A DNA stretch of 64,000 bases. It comes from Opeltia flavorubescens (Eukaryota > Ascomycota > Lecanoromycetes > Teloschistales > Teloschistaceae). The DNA is taken from positions 62,001 to 126,000 of the forward strand of contig KE546986.1 in assembly GCA_000442125.1 (NCBI GenBank). The letters are read 5' to 3'. The position numbers were made by a program, and so were the translations under genes. Under the pieces are notes generated by a model that worked only from the letters and a program-made list of their open reading frames with translations, searched no databases and had not been told where the DNA came from. Below are positions 55,857-64,000 of the stretch, in pieces (the stretch's first letter is position 1; each line of letters starts with the position of its first letter).

Positions 55857-58064
55857 ATTTATTAATAGAAATTATAATATTATAATTATAATATTTTTCT
55901 TTTCTTTTAATATAAAAATTTGTTATTTATAATTTATTAATCGATATTTTCAATTGATTTTTTATATTAATAAATAAAAAAATATTATTAATATAAAATA
56001 AAAATAGTAATTAATTAAAATTTTTAATATAAATAATTTTTTTTTAATATAAATAATTTTATTTTAAATTATTAAATTTTAATTTTTATTAAATATAATA
56101 TTTTTTTAATTTATATTAAAAATAATAAATTATTATATTGTTATTTTTTATTAAAAAACTCGATATTTCTATTATATTAGAAAAATAAATAATAAAAGTT
56201 TAAATTTTTATATAAATTTCTATTATTTTAATTAAAAATTAATAATATTTTTAATAATATAATATTATAAAATAGATTAAATTATTGGAATCTATAATAA
56301 TATTAATATAAATTTATTAATAAATTTATTAAAAATATAATATTAATTTAATTTTTATTATTATTCGAAATATTTAAATTTTTAAATTTTAATTATTTTA
56401 AAATTTATTAAAAAAATCAAATATTTATTTTATTTTAAATAAAAATTAATAGAAATTAATTAAAAATATTAAATAATATACAAAAATAATTAATATTATA
56501 ATAATATTTAAAATTAAATTTATATTTTTAATTTATATAAAATAATAAATTAGAATTTATTTTATAAATTCTATTTATAAAAATTTAATAATAAATTAAT
56601 TTAATATTATTAATATATAAATAAATATTAAATCTAAAATTTTATTTAATAAAAAAATTCAAAATAATATAAAAAAATATAATTAATATTAAATTTAATA
56701 ATATAAAAAAAAATTTAATAAAAATAATATTTTAATATATTATAATATTTATTTAATTTTTAAATTTATATAATAATAATTATAGTTTAAATTTAAAAAT
56801 AATATTTATTTTTTATTATTTTTATAATTAATATTTTAAATTAATAAAAATTCAATATTATTATATATAATAAAAACTATTATAAAATATTAAAAAATAT
56901 TTAAATATATTATAAAATTATAAGATAAATAAAAAAAAATTCGAAAAAATTATAAAATAAAAAAAATTATAAAATTAATATTTCTATTTTATAGATAAAT
57001 ATAAAGCGATAAATATTATATAAAAAAATTTACTATTAAAAAAATAAATTTATAAAGCTAAAAATACTATAAAAATAATAAAATTAAAAAAATAATAAAT
57101 TCGAAAAAATTATAAAAAATTAAAATTTTTATAGTTTTTTTTATTTAAAAAATTTTATTCTATATTATAGCTTTTTTTTATTCTATTTAAATTTGCGGCT
57201 TTTAGTATTTTATAATTATTTTAATTTTATATCTTTTTTTAATAGTTTAAACTATTTTATTATAGATTTTTTTTTATTATTATTTTTATTTTTAAAGTAT
57301 TATTAATAAATTTTATAGCTATTTCTACCGTATAAATTTTCTAATCTAATTATTATTATTTATTTTTTCCAGCTTTATAATATTTCCGTTTTTTAGCTAT
57401 TTTTATCTCTATAATTACGTTTACGGTTTTTTCCAACCTGTATTTATATAAATTGTCTGCTCCTACCGGCTTATCTTCAAGCATCTGTATCCGATACGTA
57501 AAGAATCCTCAGAGTTCCGCAAGTACTAGCGGAGGAATATACCTATTTATAAAGAGGGGGGAAAAGGATTACGATTAGCGAACCAGACTAGAACCTGACA
57601 GAATTGGAAGGGTCCTAGATAGAAGCTGAAATGTTAGGTATATACTATAAGAACGCTTTATATTTATCAACTGTTTTCATTACTAGTGACTAGACTTTAT
57701 CGCGTGTAAAACAAAAGAGTATCATTCCATGCGCTGATCGTTTGCCAAAACTCAAACATATGTATAATAATATTTCATCAGCCTTTGTGACATCGCGATA
57801 GAGAAAACTGGCTAACTGTACTACAACTTATCCATCGCTTACAGTTCAGAAAGCGGGGGAGAAAACTTTCGCAAGACTAAGCTAAGTGGTCGTATTGACC
57901 GCGGCTGGATCGATGTGGTGATGTTCTGCATGACGAGTATGACTGTTGCATCTCTTATTCGGGCGTGTTAGAGCCCAGCCATCAGTCGCTTATCTTTCCC
58001 CAGAAAATAGAAAAAACATTGCCTTGGTGTGGGGTTTTACAACATACAGTGCCACATTGGTGAC

Positions 58065-58090
58065 CTGGCCTGCAAACTAATGCAGGCCAG
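58065..58090. promoter_or_regulatory. Perfect inverted repeat, 10-bp arms
   Basis: CTGGCCTGCA and TGCAGGCCAG are separated by the 6-base loop AACTAA. The arms are perfect and 70% G/C, about 220 bp before the lectin start codon, with an ATTGG (inverted CCAAT) 4 bp to the left. A dimeric transcription-factor site or a DNA/RNA hairpin are both possible; nothing in the sequence decides. Confidence 0.6.
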
Positions 58091-58195
58091 TTGAATCCAG
58101 ATTTATCCCGCCATTTGGATCTAATGTACTCTTCTTAGTGCTGCTTTGACAACCACGCCATCTCCGCAAAGCAACTGTCAATCTCAGCCTCGTCT

Positions 58196-58200
58196 CCAAT
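58196..58200 (+). promoter_or_regulatory. CCAAT box
   Basis: CCAAT lies 110 bp upstream of the lectin start codon, a usual place for binding of the fungal HAP/CBF complex. A five-base match occurs often by chance. Confidence 0.35.
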
Positions 58201-58260
58201 AATGCGGATCGAAGCTCTCGAACCCTACCGACAGCCTTGTCTCCCGTGCCGTGTACTTAA

Positions 58261-58296
58261 ATGGAGCCTTCTCCTCCACTGTTTCTATATAACTAG
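58261..58296 (+). CDS. Short upstream ORF (11 codons)
   Basis: ATG in context TTAAATGGAG opens an 11-residue frame (MEPSPPLFLYN) that ends 13 bp before the lectin start. If the leader begins upstream of 58261, ribosomes would meet this frame first, and it could damp translation of the lectin. TATATAA at 58286-58292 lies inside it and is too close to the lectin ATG to act as its TATA box. It may be untranscribed. Confidence 0.3.
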   Translation: MEPSPPLFLYN

Positions 58297-58309
58297 AATC
58301 TGAGTCTCG

Positions 58310-59930
58310 ATGCCATCCAGGCAGCCTTGGATCAATAGCAGAGCGGGTGATGGTGGACTTTCAGAAGTAAGCCCAGGACAAGGATTGGAGCGTCATGTCC
58401 CCTATTGGGAGCAGAAAGAATTCAACCCACCCCAACAGGAAGAGAAAATATACCATCCACCTCCTGCCGAATTGCCGACTGAAAATTGGCCTGCCACTCA
58501 CCGGGCATCTCTGAATACACACGGCAGCCATCCATCCTTCTACCCCGCGCAGCCTGATCCGATCGCTCCGCAGCCACAGGTCAGACGGCTATGGTGGAAG
58601 AAAAAGCTTTTCTGGATCCCCCTGGCACTACTCTTGGTAGCCGGCGCAATTGTGGGTGGCGTCGTAGGAGGCTTGAGCAGTCACAGAGATACTTCACCGG
58701 ATCGGGAAGCCTCGACCGCGTCGCCGACTTCTGCAACAGCTACCTCGTCTTCCAGCCCAGTCTCGCCGGGGTCGGGGAGCTCAACATCTGTACCATCGAC
58801 AAAGCCCCTAAAATCCAGCTTGGCTTCGGTTGCTTGGTCAGAATCGGGCGGACTCGTTAACCAGCGCAGGCTCTATTATCAGGATAATATGGGAATAATC
58901 AAAGAGTCTGCCTGGAATAGCACTGGAAATACGTGGTGGTCCTCCCAAGATAATTTGGGCGATGCCAAACCGGGTTCACCGATTGCGGCAGCTGTTAAGG
59001 GGTCCATCGTTTGGCCATACGTAAGTCCCCCATCCATATATGTCCTGGTTGAGCATTTGATACTACTAAGTCATGGCTTCCAACCCTACTGATCAGTTCA
59101 TCATGATAGCAACTTAATCTCTACTATCTCGATCCCAACGGTTACCTAATCGAGAAGTACAACAAGGGTGATGGTCCAGATTGGCACAAAGGAGGACTGA
59201 CTGACGACGCAATTACACCTTCCCCTCAATCCGGTCTTGCTTCAACATGGTCACAGACAGATTCCAGCCCATGCGATGAGTGCGGGGCGCAGACCACGCT
59301 TGTCGCGTATCAAGACAAAAGTAACGACAAGATACATGTGGTTAATATTACTGGGTCTAGTAATACCACAACATTGGAAGCAGATACCGCTCCCGGGACT
59401 GGGTTGGCTTTCCAATTCGTGTGGCATCGTAAGGGGTCAGCTGGTCTCCGGATCTACTACCAGAAGGGTGAAGCTGATTTGATGACCATTGACTATGAAG
59501 ATGGATCTGCGGAGCAAGCGTCTGGTAAATTCCCTAAACTCTGAAATTCAAACGCCGCTGACCGATTGCTTGGTCAGATGACACCGCCGGGGAGTGGACT
59601 TTACATGATCCTATAGGCTCGGTGGCGAGCGGCGCTTCAATAGCAAGCTTCTCCGCTGGCATCAACGCAAATGGGGATCCTCTCTTCCGGTATACTCTGA
59701 GCTCAGGTCCCCAAGGTATCAATGTTAACGCGCTAGGCGCTCCTCGCCCCGGTACACCGTGGCAGGCGTATACTCCTGATATCATGAAAAATGTCGAGCC
59801 TTATTCTGCTGTGGCAGCAAATGCGGATAGACGCATCTATGCTTATGAAGATGGGGGTGTTAAGGAATTCGTTGTTTCGACAGATGGAACGACGTGGTCT
59901 GTGGCCGGTGACGTACCAATAACAAGTTGA
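58310..59930 (+). CDS. Membrane-anchored fucose-specific lectin-family protein (3 exons, 492 aa)
   Basis: I infer exons 58310-59020, 59110-59524 and 59578-59930. Intron 1 (89 nt) has donor GTAAGT and branch site CTGAT; intron 2 (53 nt) has donor GTAAAT and branch site CTGAC. Residues 1-99 are a Pro- and charge-rich, presumably cytosolic tail ending in a basic RRLWWKKK patch. Residues 100-122 form a hydrophobic, glycine-rich membrane helix. Residues 125-168 are a Ser/Thr/Pro stalk suited to O-glycosylation. Residues 169-492 (~324 aa) match the size and repeat style of the fungal fucose-specific lectin family (six-bladed propeller, as in Aspergillus FleA/AFL and Aleuria AAL): RLYYQDNMGIIKESAWNS, NLYYLDPNGYLIEKY, LRIYYQKGEADLMTIDY and RIYAYEDGGVKEFVV are successive blade strands. 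Sequons lie at N203, N316 and N322, and a CDEC pair at 292-295. There is no cleavable signal peptide; the basic patch before the helix predicts type II topology with the lectin outside. The secreted family members lack this anchor. Sugar specificity is inferred from family only. Confidence 0.85.
59021..59109 (+). other. Intron 1 of the lectin gene
   Basis: An 89-nt, phase-0 intron with donor GTAAGT, branch-like CTGAT at 59089-59093 and acceptor TAG. Removing it joins WPY to QLNLYYLDPN and restores a propeller blade. If it is kept, the frame stays open for 23 codons and stops at 59090-59092, giving a 260-residue product that has the membrane helix and stalk but only the first part of the lectin head. 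Confidence 0.85.
59525..59577 (+). other. Intron 2 of the lectin gene
   Basis: A 53-nt, phase-1 intron with donor GTAAAT, branch site CTGAC at 59558-59562 and acceptor CAG. Splicing makes an Asp codon (G + AT) and joins EQAS to DDTAGEWTLHD, in keeping with a family blade boundary. Its 53-nt length is typical of fungal introns. Confidence 0.85.
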
Positions 59931-59949
59931 CGATGTCTGCTTCAAACAG

Positions 59950-60117
59950 CCGTATGCGTGGTACTTGAAAGAGAAGACGTCCTGGTGGAAGAGTGGTCCG
60001 CAAGAGGTATGTCTTGTGGTGCTACCGTATGATTCGTCCAGAACGATTAACGTGAAAGAATAGGACGCAACCTTGAAAACCTCTTATATCTGTCTTGGAC
60101 CTTCTGTACTTCCCTAA
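59950..60117 (+). other. Possible alternative C-terminal exons / spliced 3' leader of the lectin transcript
   Basis: Just past the stop at 59930 the sequence has a strong intron-like unit at 60007-60063 (57 nt, donor GTATGT, branch-like ATTAAC, acceptor TAG). The frame before it reads PYAWYLKEKTSWWKSGPQE and after it DATLKTSYICLGPSVLP with a stop at 60115-60117. The lectin frame could reach it through an intron 59913-59949 (GTACCA...CAAACAG), in phase, giving a 523-residue protein. That intron would be only 37 nt, below the usual fungal minimum. I therefore prefer the stop at 59930, with 60007-60063 as a 3' UTR intron or a chance match. Confidence 0.3.
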
Positions 60118-60780
60118 TGATTATTTGCGTACGCATTTACTTTTTGTGGATTTTAGAATGACATCTATGGAAGACTCTACCGTAAATCCATGCTTGCCTT
60201 CTCCCACTTTTGCGTTATATATGGTTGATTGATTAGTTGCGACTGCCAATTTCGCCTAACGATGACGCCGACCTTAATCTGGACGATGGTTCATACTCGA
60301 TTAATGACTCTGGTGCCTAGAAAACATCGCAATTGAGATCTCGATTGTTCCATCTCCCCGTGGAAACAAGTAAGCGACCTTCTCCTCGCCGCGTATTTAG
60401 GGCGCTGAAGATGAAGATTTGGTGAATAGCTGGCGATAACGGTTATCAAGTTTAGCGATCAGAAACTTTCAAATGATTGGGTTCAACGTTATTTCGACCT
60501 TGAATGACGATTTCTATAATATAAACGACCACTTATTATAAGTCCTTTCCTGACAATCTCCCACATGTAATAAACCGTCGAGTCTATCGCCCTTTCTCTG
60601 GCCGTCTCATATTCCGTACCCTGTTTTTCCACCGCGACGATTACTGTTTTATCTGTCCGCTTCTCCACCCGCGCCCTGTGTCCTCTCAACTTTTTATAGA
60701 TACTATTTGTTCACCATAATAAGAGCCATGCAGAAGAAATGGTGAAGTCTAGCAGGTCTTGATCTACGGACGATGCTTCC
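60118..60780. other. Intergenic region, no supported gene
   Basis: This stretch has normal composition, with CpA intact, so it is not RIP-mutated. It presumably holds the 3' end of the lectin transcript. A 66-codon minus-strand frame (60489-60689) starts only with TTG and has no recognisable motif, so I do not call it. Nothing else is seen. Confidence 0.5.
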
Positions 60781-60912
60781 ATGCTGGCAGCTGCTCTTTC
60801 CAATATCAAACTTCGAAAATCGGAGACCTATGGAGATGTAATGAGAGATGCAGCAAATGCAGTCGTTACGTTCGCCAAATTCGACACGCACTTACCGCCC
60901 AAATCCCTGTAG
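60781..60912 (+). CDS. Small unassigned ORF (43 codons), possibly a first exon
   Basis: ATG opens MLAAALSNIKLRKSETYGDV and continues MRDAANAVVTFAKFDTHLPP to a stop at 60910-60912. The composition looks like protein rather than noise, with an amphipathic start and a basic LRKS. A donor-like GTAGGT at 60909 and acceptor CTCAG at 60954-60958 would remove 50 nt and run on in an open frame to a stop at 61098-61100, giving a product of about 89 residues. The MLAAALSNIKLRK start faintly recalls WH2 actin-binding motifs, but this is too weak to name. It may equally be a leftover exon of a broken gene. Confidence 0.3.
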   Translation: MLAAALSNIKLRKSETYGDVMRDAANAVVTFAKFDTHLPPKSL

Positions 60913-61138
60913 GTACACAAATTGTGGCTGAGTTAGGTATCGGACAGAGAGATCTCAGTCCCAACAAAGATGGCTGGTTTCTGTCCGATTGTTTTTTTTG
61001 CATTTTGGCACATTTTCTATGGAGTTACGGCAAATCACAATTGGTACTACTGCATCGATATGGACCTGGCCGTGTAGCCTTACACAAGATATCTTCATAG
61101 CAATCCATATGAAAAAATTCTTTGGCCATCGTTTCTGA

Positions 61139-61272
61139 ATTACAGATACATCAACAAAGTCTTCGGTCTTGGCCCACACATCGTCGCTTGGGAAAAGAAT
61201 GTACCGCGAAACAGCGGCACTTGCACGCGATATCCCCTTGAGATCAACCTTTCGACCTGTGTTCATTCATAA
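61139..61272 (+). pseudogene. Remnant of a dynamin-type GTPase domain
   Basis: Two neighbouring frames together show two successive dynamin-family motifs. At 61139-61171, ITDTSTKSSVL resembles the G1/P-loop GDxSSGKSSVLE, but the glycine before KS is missing. At 61168-61269, shifted by one frame, NVPRNSGTCTRYPLEINLS (about 61198-61254) matches the switch/G2 segment PRxSGTCTRxP typical of fungal dynamin-like proteins. The order and spacing fit the family, but the frame shift between them, the lost glycine, the stop at 61270 and the absence of the rest of the domain (G3, G4, middle domain) show a decayed fragment. An intron cannot account for the change, since the motifs are almost contiguous. 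The fragment lies in unmutated sequence, so the breaks are not due to RIP. Confidence 0.5.
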
Positions 61273-61824
61273 GAGCTATATCCATGAGGGATCCAAGGTC
61301 GTGGCTCATATTAGCAGAGACTGGTCTTCCAGAGGAGAAGGGGCCAATCGTGCCCGACTATTAGGCCCCTGGCTAGCCCAAAGGAACTCCACGTCGTACC
61401 GTCCTTCGCTAGCTGGCACTAAATTAATTCTAAATTCACCTAGGGCCCAATAATTAGGCCCAGAAAGCTTTATACCTGGAAATCAATTTGTCAAATATTT
61501 TTTGAAGCGGTAATAGATAAATATATATAAGTCAAATTTTCGCTTAATATTATAGAGATAGATATTTTAGCGCTAGATATACAAAATTTATTATTTTACG
61601 AGTAAGCAAACCGCTAGTATTTCTTTCTATTTTATTATTACTAATATTTTTATCTAGTTTACCGGGAATTATTAACGCTAGTTAGCGCTATTTTTATTTT
61701 AATTTATAAAACCGCAAATTATATTAATTTACTCGTTTTCCCTATAATTAAAAATATAATCAAAAAACTAAATATTTCGATATTATATTAACGAAATTAT
61801 ATTTATATTAAAAAACTATTATTA
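61273..61824. other. Island edge and return to RIP-mutated DNA
   Basis: The first part, to about 61460, is normal-composition DNA with several GGCCC/GGGCC words (61339-61370 and about 61432-61460), two of which form inverted pairs (AGGGGCC with GGCCCCT; GGGCC with GGCCC). After about 61490 CpA declines and TpA rises, marking the start of the right-hand mutated block. No gene is supported. Confidence 0.5.
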
Positions 61825-61866
61825 ATTATATCGGTAAAACGGGAAACGATTTCTGGGTATCCCGGG
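61825..61866 (+). repeat. Left terminal inverted repeat
   Basis: This arm pairs with 62446-62487 on the opposite strand. Apart from G/A and C/T differences, the outer 22 positions are identical. Confidence 0.6.
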
Positions 61867-62445
61867 CCAGCTAAAATTCTAGGGGCCAGAGGTCTATAAA
61901 CCAGGCCTTATAATACCCGGGGCCAACGCGCTACCGCTCGGGGCCCGCCCGAGGCCGCCGGGGCCAATTAAAAAATATTATAGGCGCTTCGGGCGTTTTA
62001 TACAGCGGCTAGCGCTTATTAATAGAAATAAAAAAAAGGAAAAAAAGTTTTATAATAGTAAATAGTTATAATATTAATATATAATTTATATTATTATTTA
62101 TAATAATTAAAAGGATTAATATACGTATAAAAATTAGTTAAATCACTCGAAAAAAAAATTTATATTTATTTAGCGTAGATATTTATAGCGTTAGAGCTTT
62201 AGTAAAAAAAAAATAAAATAAAAAAACTTTTAAAAATTTAGATATAATAGATTTAGCGTTAGTTTATAACGTTAAAATTTTTTAAAAATTAAAATTTTTT
62301 TTTATTAATTTTATTAGTTTTTTTTTATAATATTTTTATATTAATAATAGATTAGATTAAAGCTAGCCTCGGGTTAATTTATTTTATATTTCAGCGCTAA
62401 TATTTAGCGCGGGGCCGTCGAGGCTAAAAAATCGATTATTTATTT

Positions 62446-62487
62446 ACCCGAAATTAAAAAACTAGTTTTCCGTTTTATCGATATAAT
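62446..62487 (-). repeat. Right terminal inverted repeat
   Basis: This is the inverted partner of 61825-61866. It is more AT-rich than the left arm, as expected if RIP acted more heavily on this end. Confidence 0.6.
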
Positions 62488-64000
62488 ATAATTCTCGAAT
62501 ATTAATCGAGTATATTTTTTTTGTACTAGATTTATAAATTAATATAATAAAAATAAAATTTTGGTTTTATATTAATAAAACAAAAGAAAAAAAATTCAAT
62601 TTATAATTATAAAATTTATTTTTTAATAATTATATTTTAAATAAATTTAAATTATTATTTGATTATTATTATAATATTTTTTTGGTTTCGATAATATTTA
62701 AATATATATTTAGTATAAAATTTTAGATTAAATATCTAAATAAATTAAATAAAATATAATAATATATATTTTTTTTAATATTCGAATAATATTTTATCGA
62801 ATATTATTATATATAGATTATTTCTAAATAAAAATTTATTATAAATATATTATTAGCTTTTAATTTAATAATTATATTCGTTGAAATAAATTAAAAAAAT
62901 TTTTATTTAATTTATAATTTATCCGGTATAAATTAAATTCGAATATAATTTTTAATAAATTTCTAAAATTTATATAAATTAAAATTTTTACGGGTTAAAT
63001 TAAATTTAATTTAAAGTTTTAATATAATTTATATTATTATATATTATAATAAATATTATAATATCAAAAATAATTTAAAATTTTTAATTTATAATATAAT
63101 TTTTATTTTTTAAATATATTGTATTATTTTTATTAAAATTATATTTTTTTTAAATAAAATTTTTTTTTTCGCGTAGAATAAATAGAAATTAAATATTAAA
63201 ATAATTAAAAAATATTATATTTTTTTTAAAAAAAATTTTATTTTAAAATTTAATATATTAAATATTTTTTTAAATTTTTTTTATAAAATTTGAATAATTT
63301 TATTGGAATATATATAAATATATATATTCTATACTTTAATTAAAAATATATAAATTTAATTTATATATATATATATAAATAAATATTTTTTAAATATAAA
63401 AATTAATTAAAAATTAAATTAAATATTTAATAAAAAATATTTTATAAATATTTTATAAATATTTAAAAATTAAATTATTTTTATTTTTTCAAATAAAATT
63501 CTATAAAAAAATTTAATATTTAATAAATATTTAAATTCTATTTTAGATTTTTTTTAAATTAGTTTTTAAAATATTAATAAAATCTTTTATTAAAAAAAAT
63601 AAATTAGTTTTTTTTTATTTTTCGAACGGTTATTTTTTAATAATTAAAAAAAAATTTATTAATTATTTATTTTAATTTATTAATTTTAATAATTTTAATA
63701 ATTTTTAAAACTAAATTTAATAATTTTATTTTTTTATATAATATTTTGAATTTATTTAAATATAAACGATAAAAATAATTAAATATTTCGAATATATAAT
63801 TTATATTTAATATAATAGAAAAATTTATTATAAAAATATAAAAAAAAAATTTAAAAATTTAAAATTTTTTTTTTTTTATAATTTTTATATAAAATATTTA
63901 ATATAATTTAATTAGTTTTATTTTTATATTTAAATTTTTATATATTAAATAATTAATTATTTATTTTAATATATATAATATTTTTTTTATAATTTTTTTT
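62488..64000. repeat. Near-pure A/T tract, right side
   Basis: C and G again almost vanish from about 62490, as in the 51.3-57.2 kb tract. There are no open frames and no clear tandem arrays apart from short AT dinucleotide runs near 63360-63385. The tract runs off the window, so its size is unknown. Confidence 0.75.

Larger units (their letters stand above)
51260..57170. repeat. Near-pure A/T tract (~5.9 kb)
   Basis: From about 51260 the composition changes sharply. C and G almost disappear (often fewer than three per 60-base line, some lines with none), whereas the preceding 51 kb keeps roughly one in six. The tract is made of A-rich and T-rich blocks with embedded short arrays. It holds no open frame. 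Toward 57170-57430 C and G return gradually and the sequence passes into the normal-composition island. It could be an extreme form of RIP-mutated DNA, a centromere-like core, or slippage-grown low-complexity DNA. Confidence 0.8.
57430..58260. promoter_or_regulatory. Upstream region of the lectin gene
   Basis: Normal base composition, with intact CpA and TpG, begins here after the RIP-mutated block. No coding frame is evident. The region contains an inverted CCAAT box (ATTGG, 58056-58060), a direct CCAAT box (58196-58200), a perfect hairpin at 58065-58090 and a pyrimidine-rich stretch just before the gene. It probably holds the promoter; the transcription start is not determined. Confidence 0.5.
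61825..62487. mobile_element. 663-bp element with ~40-bp terminal inverted repeats (MITE-like)
   Basis: The left end ATTATATCGGTAAAACGGGA faces the inverted right end, which read inward is ATTATATCGATAAAACGGAA. The match continues with RIP-type differences through AAAC, a T-rich spacer and TMYYCGGG, about 40 bp in all. The size, terminal inverted repeats and lack of any open frame fit a non-autonomous DNA transposon. Just inside the left end is a strongly GC-rich patch (61855-61970, with CCCGGGCC, GGGGCCCGCCCGAGGCC). Just inside the right end is a smaller one (62365-62425, with GCGCGGGGCCGTCGAGGC). A flanking duplication is not clear. The superfamily is undetermined. Confidence 0.6.

Noticed and set aside
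51260-57170. A/T tract as inserted mitochondrial DNA
   Set aside because: No rRNA, tRNA or mitochondrial gene motif is visible, and the tandem arrays and gradual merge into nuclear sequence do not fit.
1-57400. Centromere or telomere assignment
   Set aside because: No telomere hexamer arrays are present, and AT-rich RIP-mutated DNA also occurs in ordinary heterochromatin; sequence alone cannot show a centromere.
58286-58292. TATATAA as TATA box of the lectin gene
   Set aside because: It lies only 18 bp before the start codon and inside a possible upstream ORF; a TATA box would have to be further upstream.
58591-58860. 89-codon plus-strand frame inside the lectin gene
   Set aside because: It overlaps exon 1 in another frame and has no motif; the exon 1 frame carries the membrane helix and lectin start, so this is a shadow.
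59534-59945. Two minus-strand frames opposite exon 3
   Set aside because: They mirror the lectin exon and cross its intron; no independent support.
60489-60689. 66-codon minus-strand frame rich in charged residues
   Set aside because: Only a TTG start, no recognisable domain, no splice context; kept as unassigned DNA.
60955-61266. 103-codon minus-strand frame opposite the dynamin remnant
   Set aside because: The plus strand shows family motifs over the same bases, so the minus-strand frame is most likely incidental, though it is long enough to merit a transcript check.

Overview
The window looks like nuclear DNA of a filamentous ascomycete (Pezizomycotina). Two things point there. About 60 of the 64 kb carry the signature of repeat-induced point mutation (RIP): CpA and TpG are nearly absent, TpA is in great excess, surviving C and G sit mostly in CpT, CpC, CpG and GpC contexts, and no reading frame of useful length remains. 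The single well-formed gene has short fungal introns (52-89 nt, GTAAGT/GTAAAT donors, CTRAY branch points) and encodes a member of the fungal fucose-specific lectin family. The genus cannot be fixed from sequence alone.

Layout. (1) 1-51.25 kb: a graveyard of RIP-mutated repeats. Visible structure includes a probable LTR retroelement fossil with ~260-bp direct repeats at 1.30-1.56 and 9.13-9.39 kb. Inside it lies a ~425-bp insertion (4.87-5.29 kb) whose two ends recur at 17.82 and 25.97 kb. There are also many tandem arrays (units of about 7, 18, 32, 33, 43, 51, 60 and 105 bp) and a 26-T run that could be the poly(A) tail of a minus-strand retroposon. (2) 51.3-57.2 kb: a different, almost pure A/T tract with its own simple arrays (12-, 16- and 9-bp units). 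(3) 57.43-61.46 kb: a normal-composition island. It holds a three-exon gene for a predicted single-pass membrane protein (492 aa) with a fucose-lectin-type beta-propeller outside the membrane, then a small unassigned reading frame, then a broken remnant of a dynamin-type GTPase G domain. (4) 61.5-64.0 kb: RIP-mutated DNA again, with a 663-bp element that has ~40-bp terminal inverted repeats and unusually GC-rich patches, then another near-pure A/T tract.

Working picture. A small, probably transcribed island carrying one intact gene is stranded between heavily mutated heterochromatin-like blocks, as in accessory, subtelomeric or pericentromeric fungal DNA. The lectin protein has a proline-rich cytosolic N-terminus, one transmembrane helix, a Ser/Thr-rich stalk and a lectin head, which suggests display of a glycan-binding domain at the cell surface or in the secretory pathway. 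Its promoter region contains a CCAAT box, a perfect 10-bp-arm hairpin and a short upstream ORF. No RNA genes, CRISPR arrays or telomere repeats were seen. Three single N bases (13595, 17180, 55760) mark unresolved positions.
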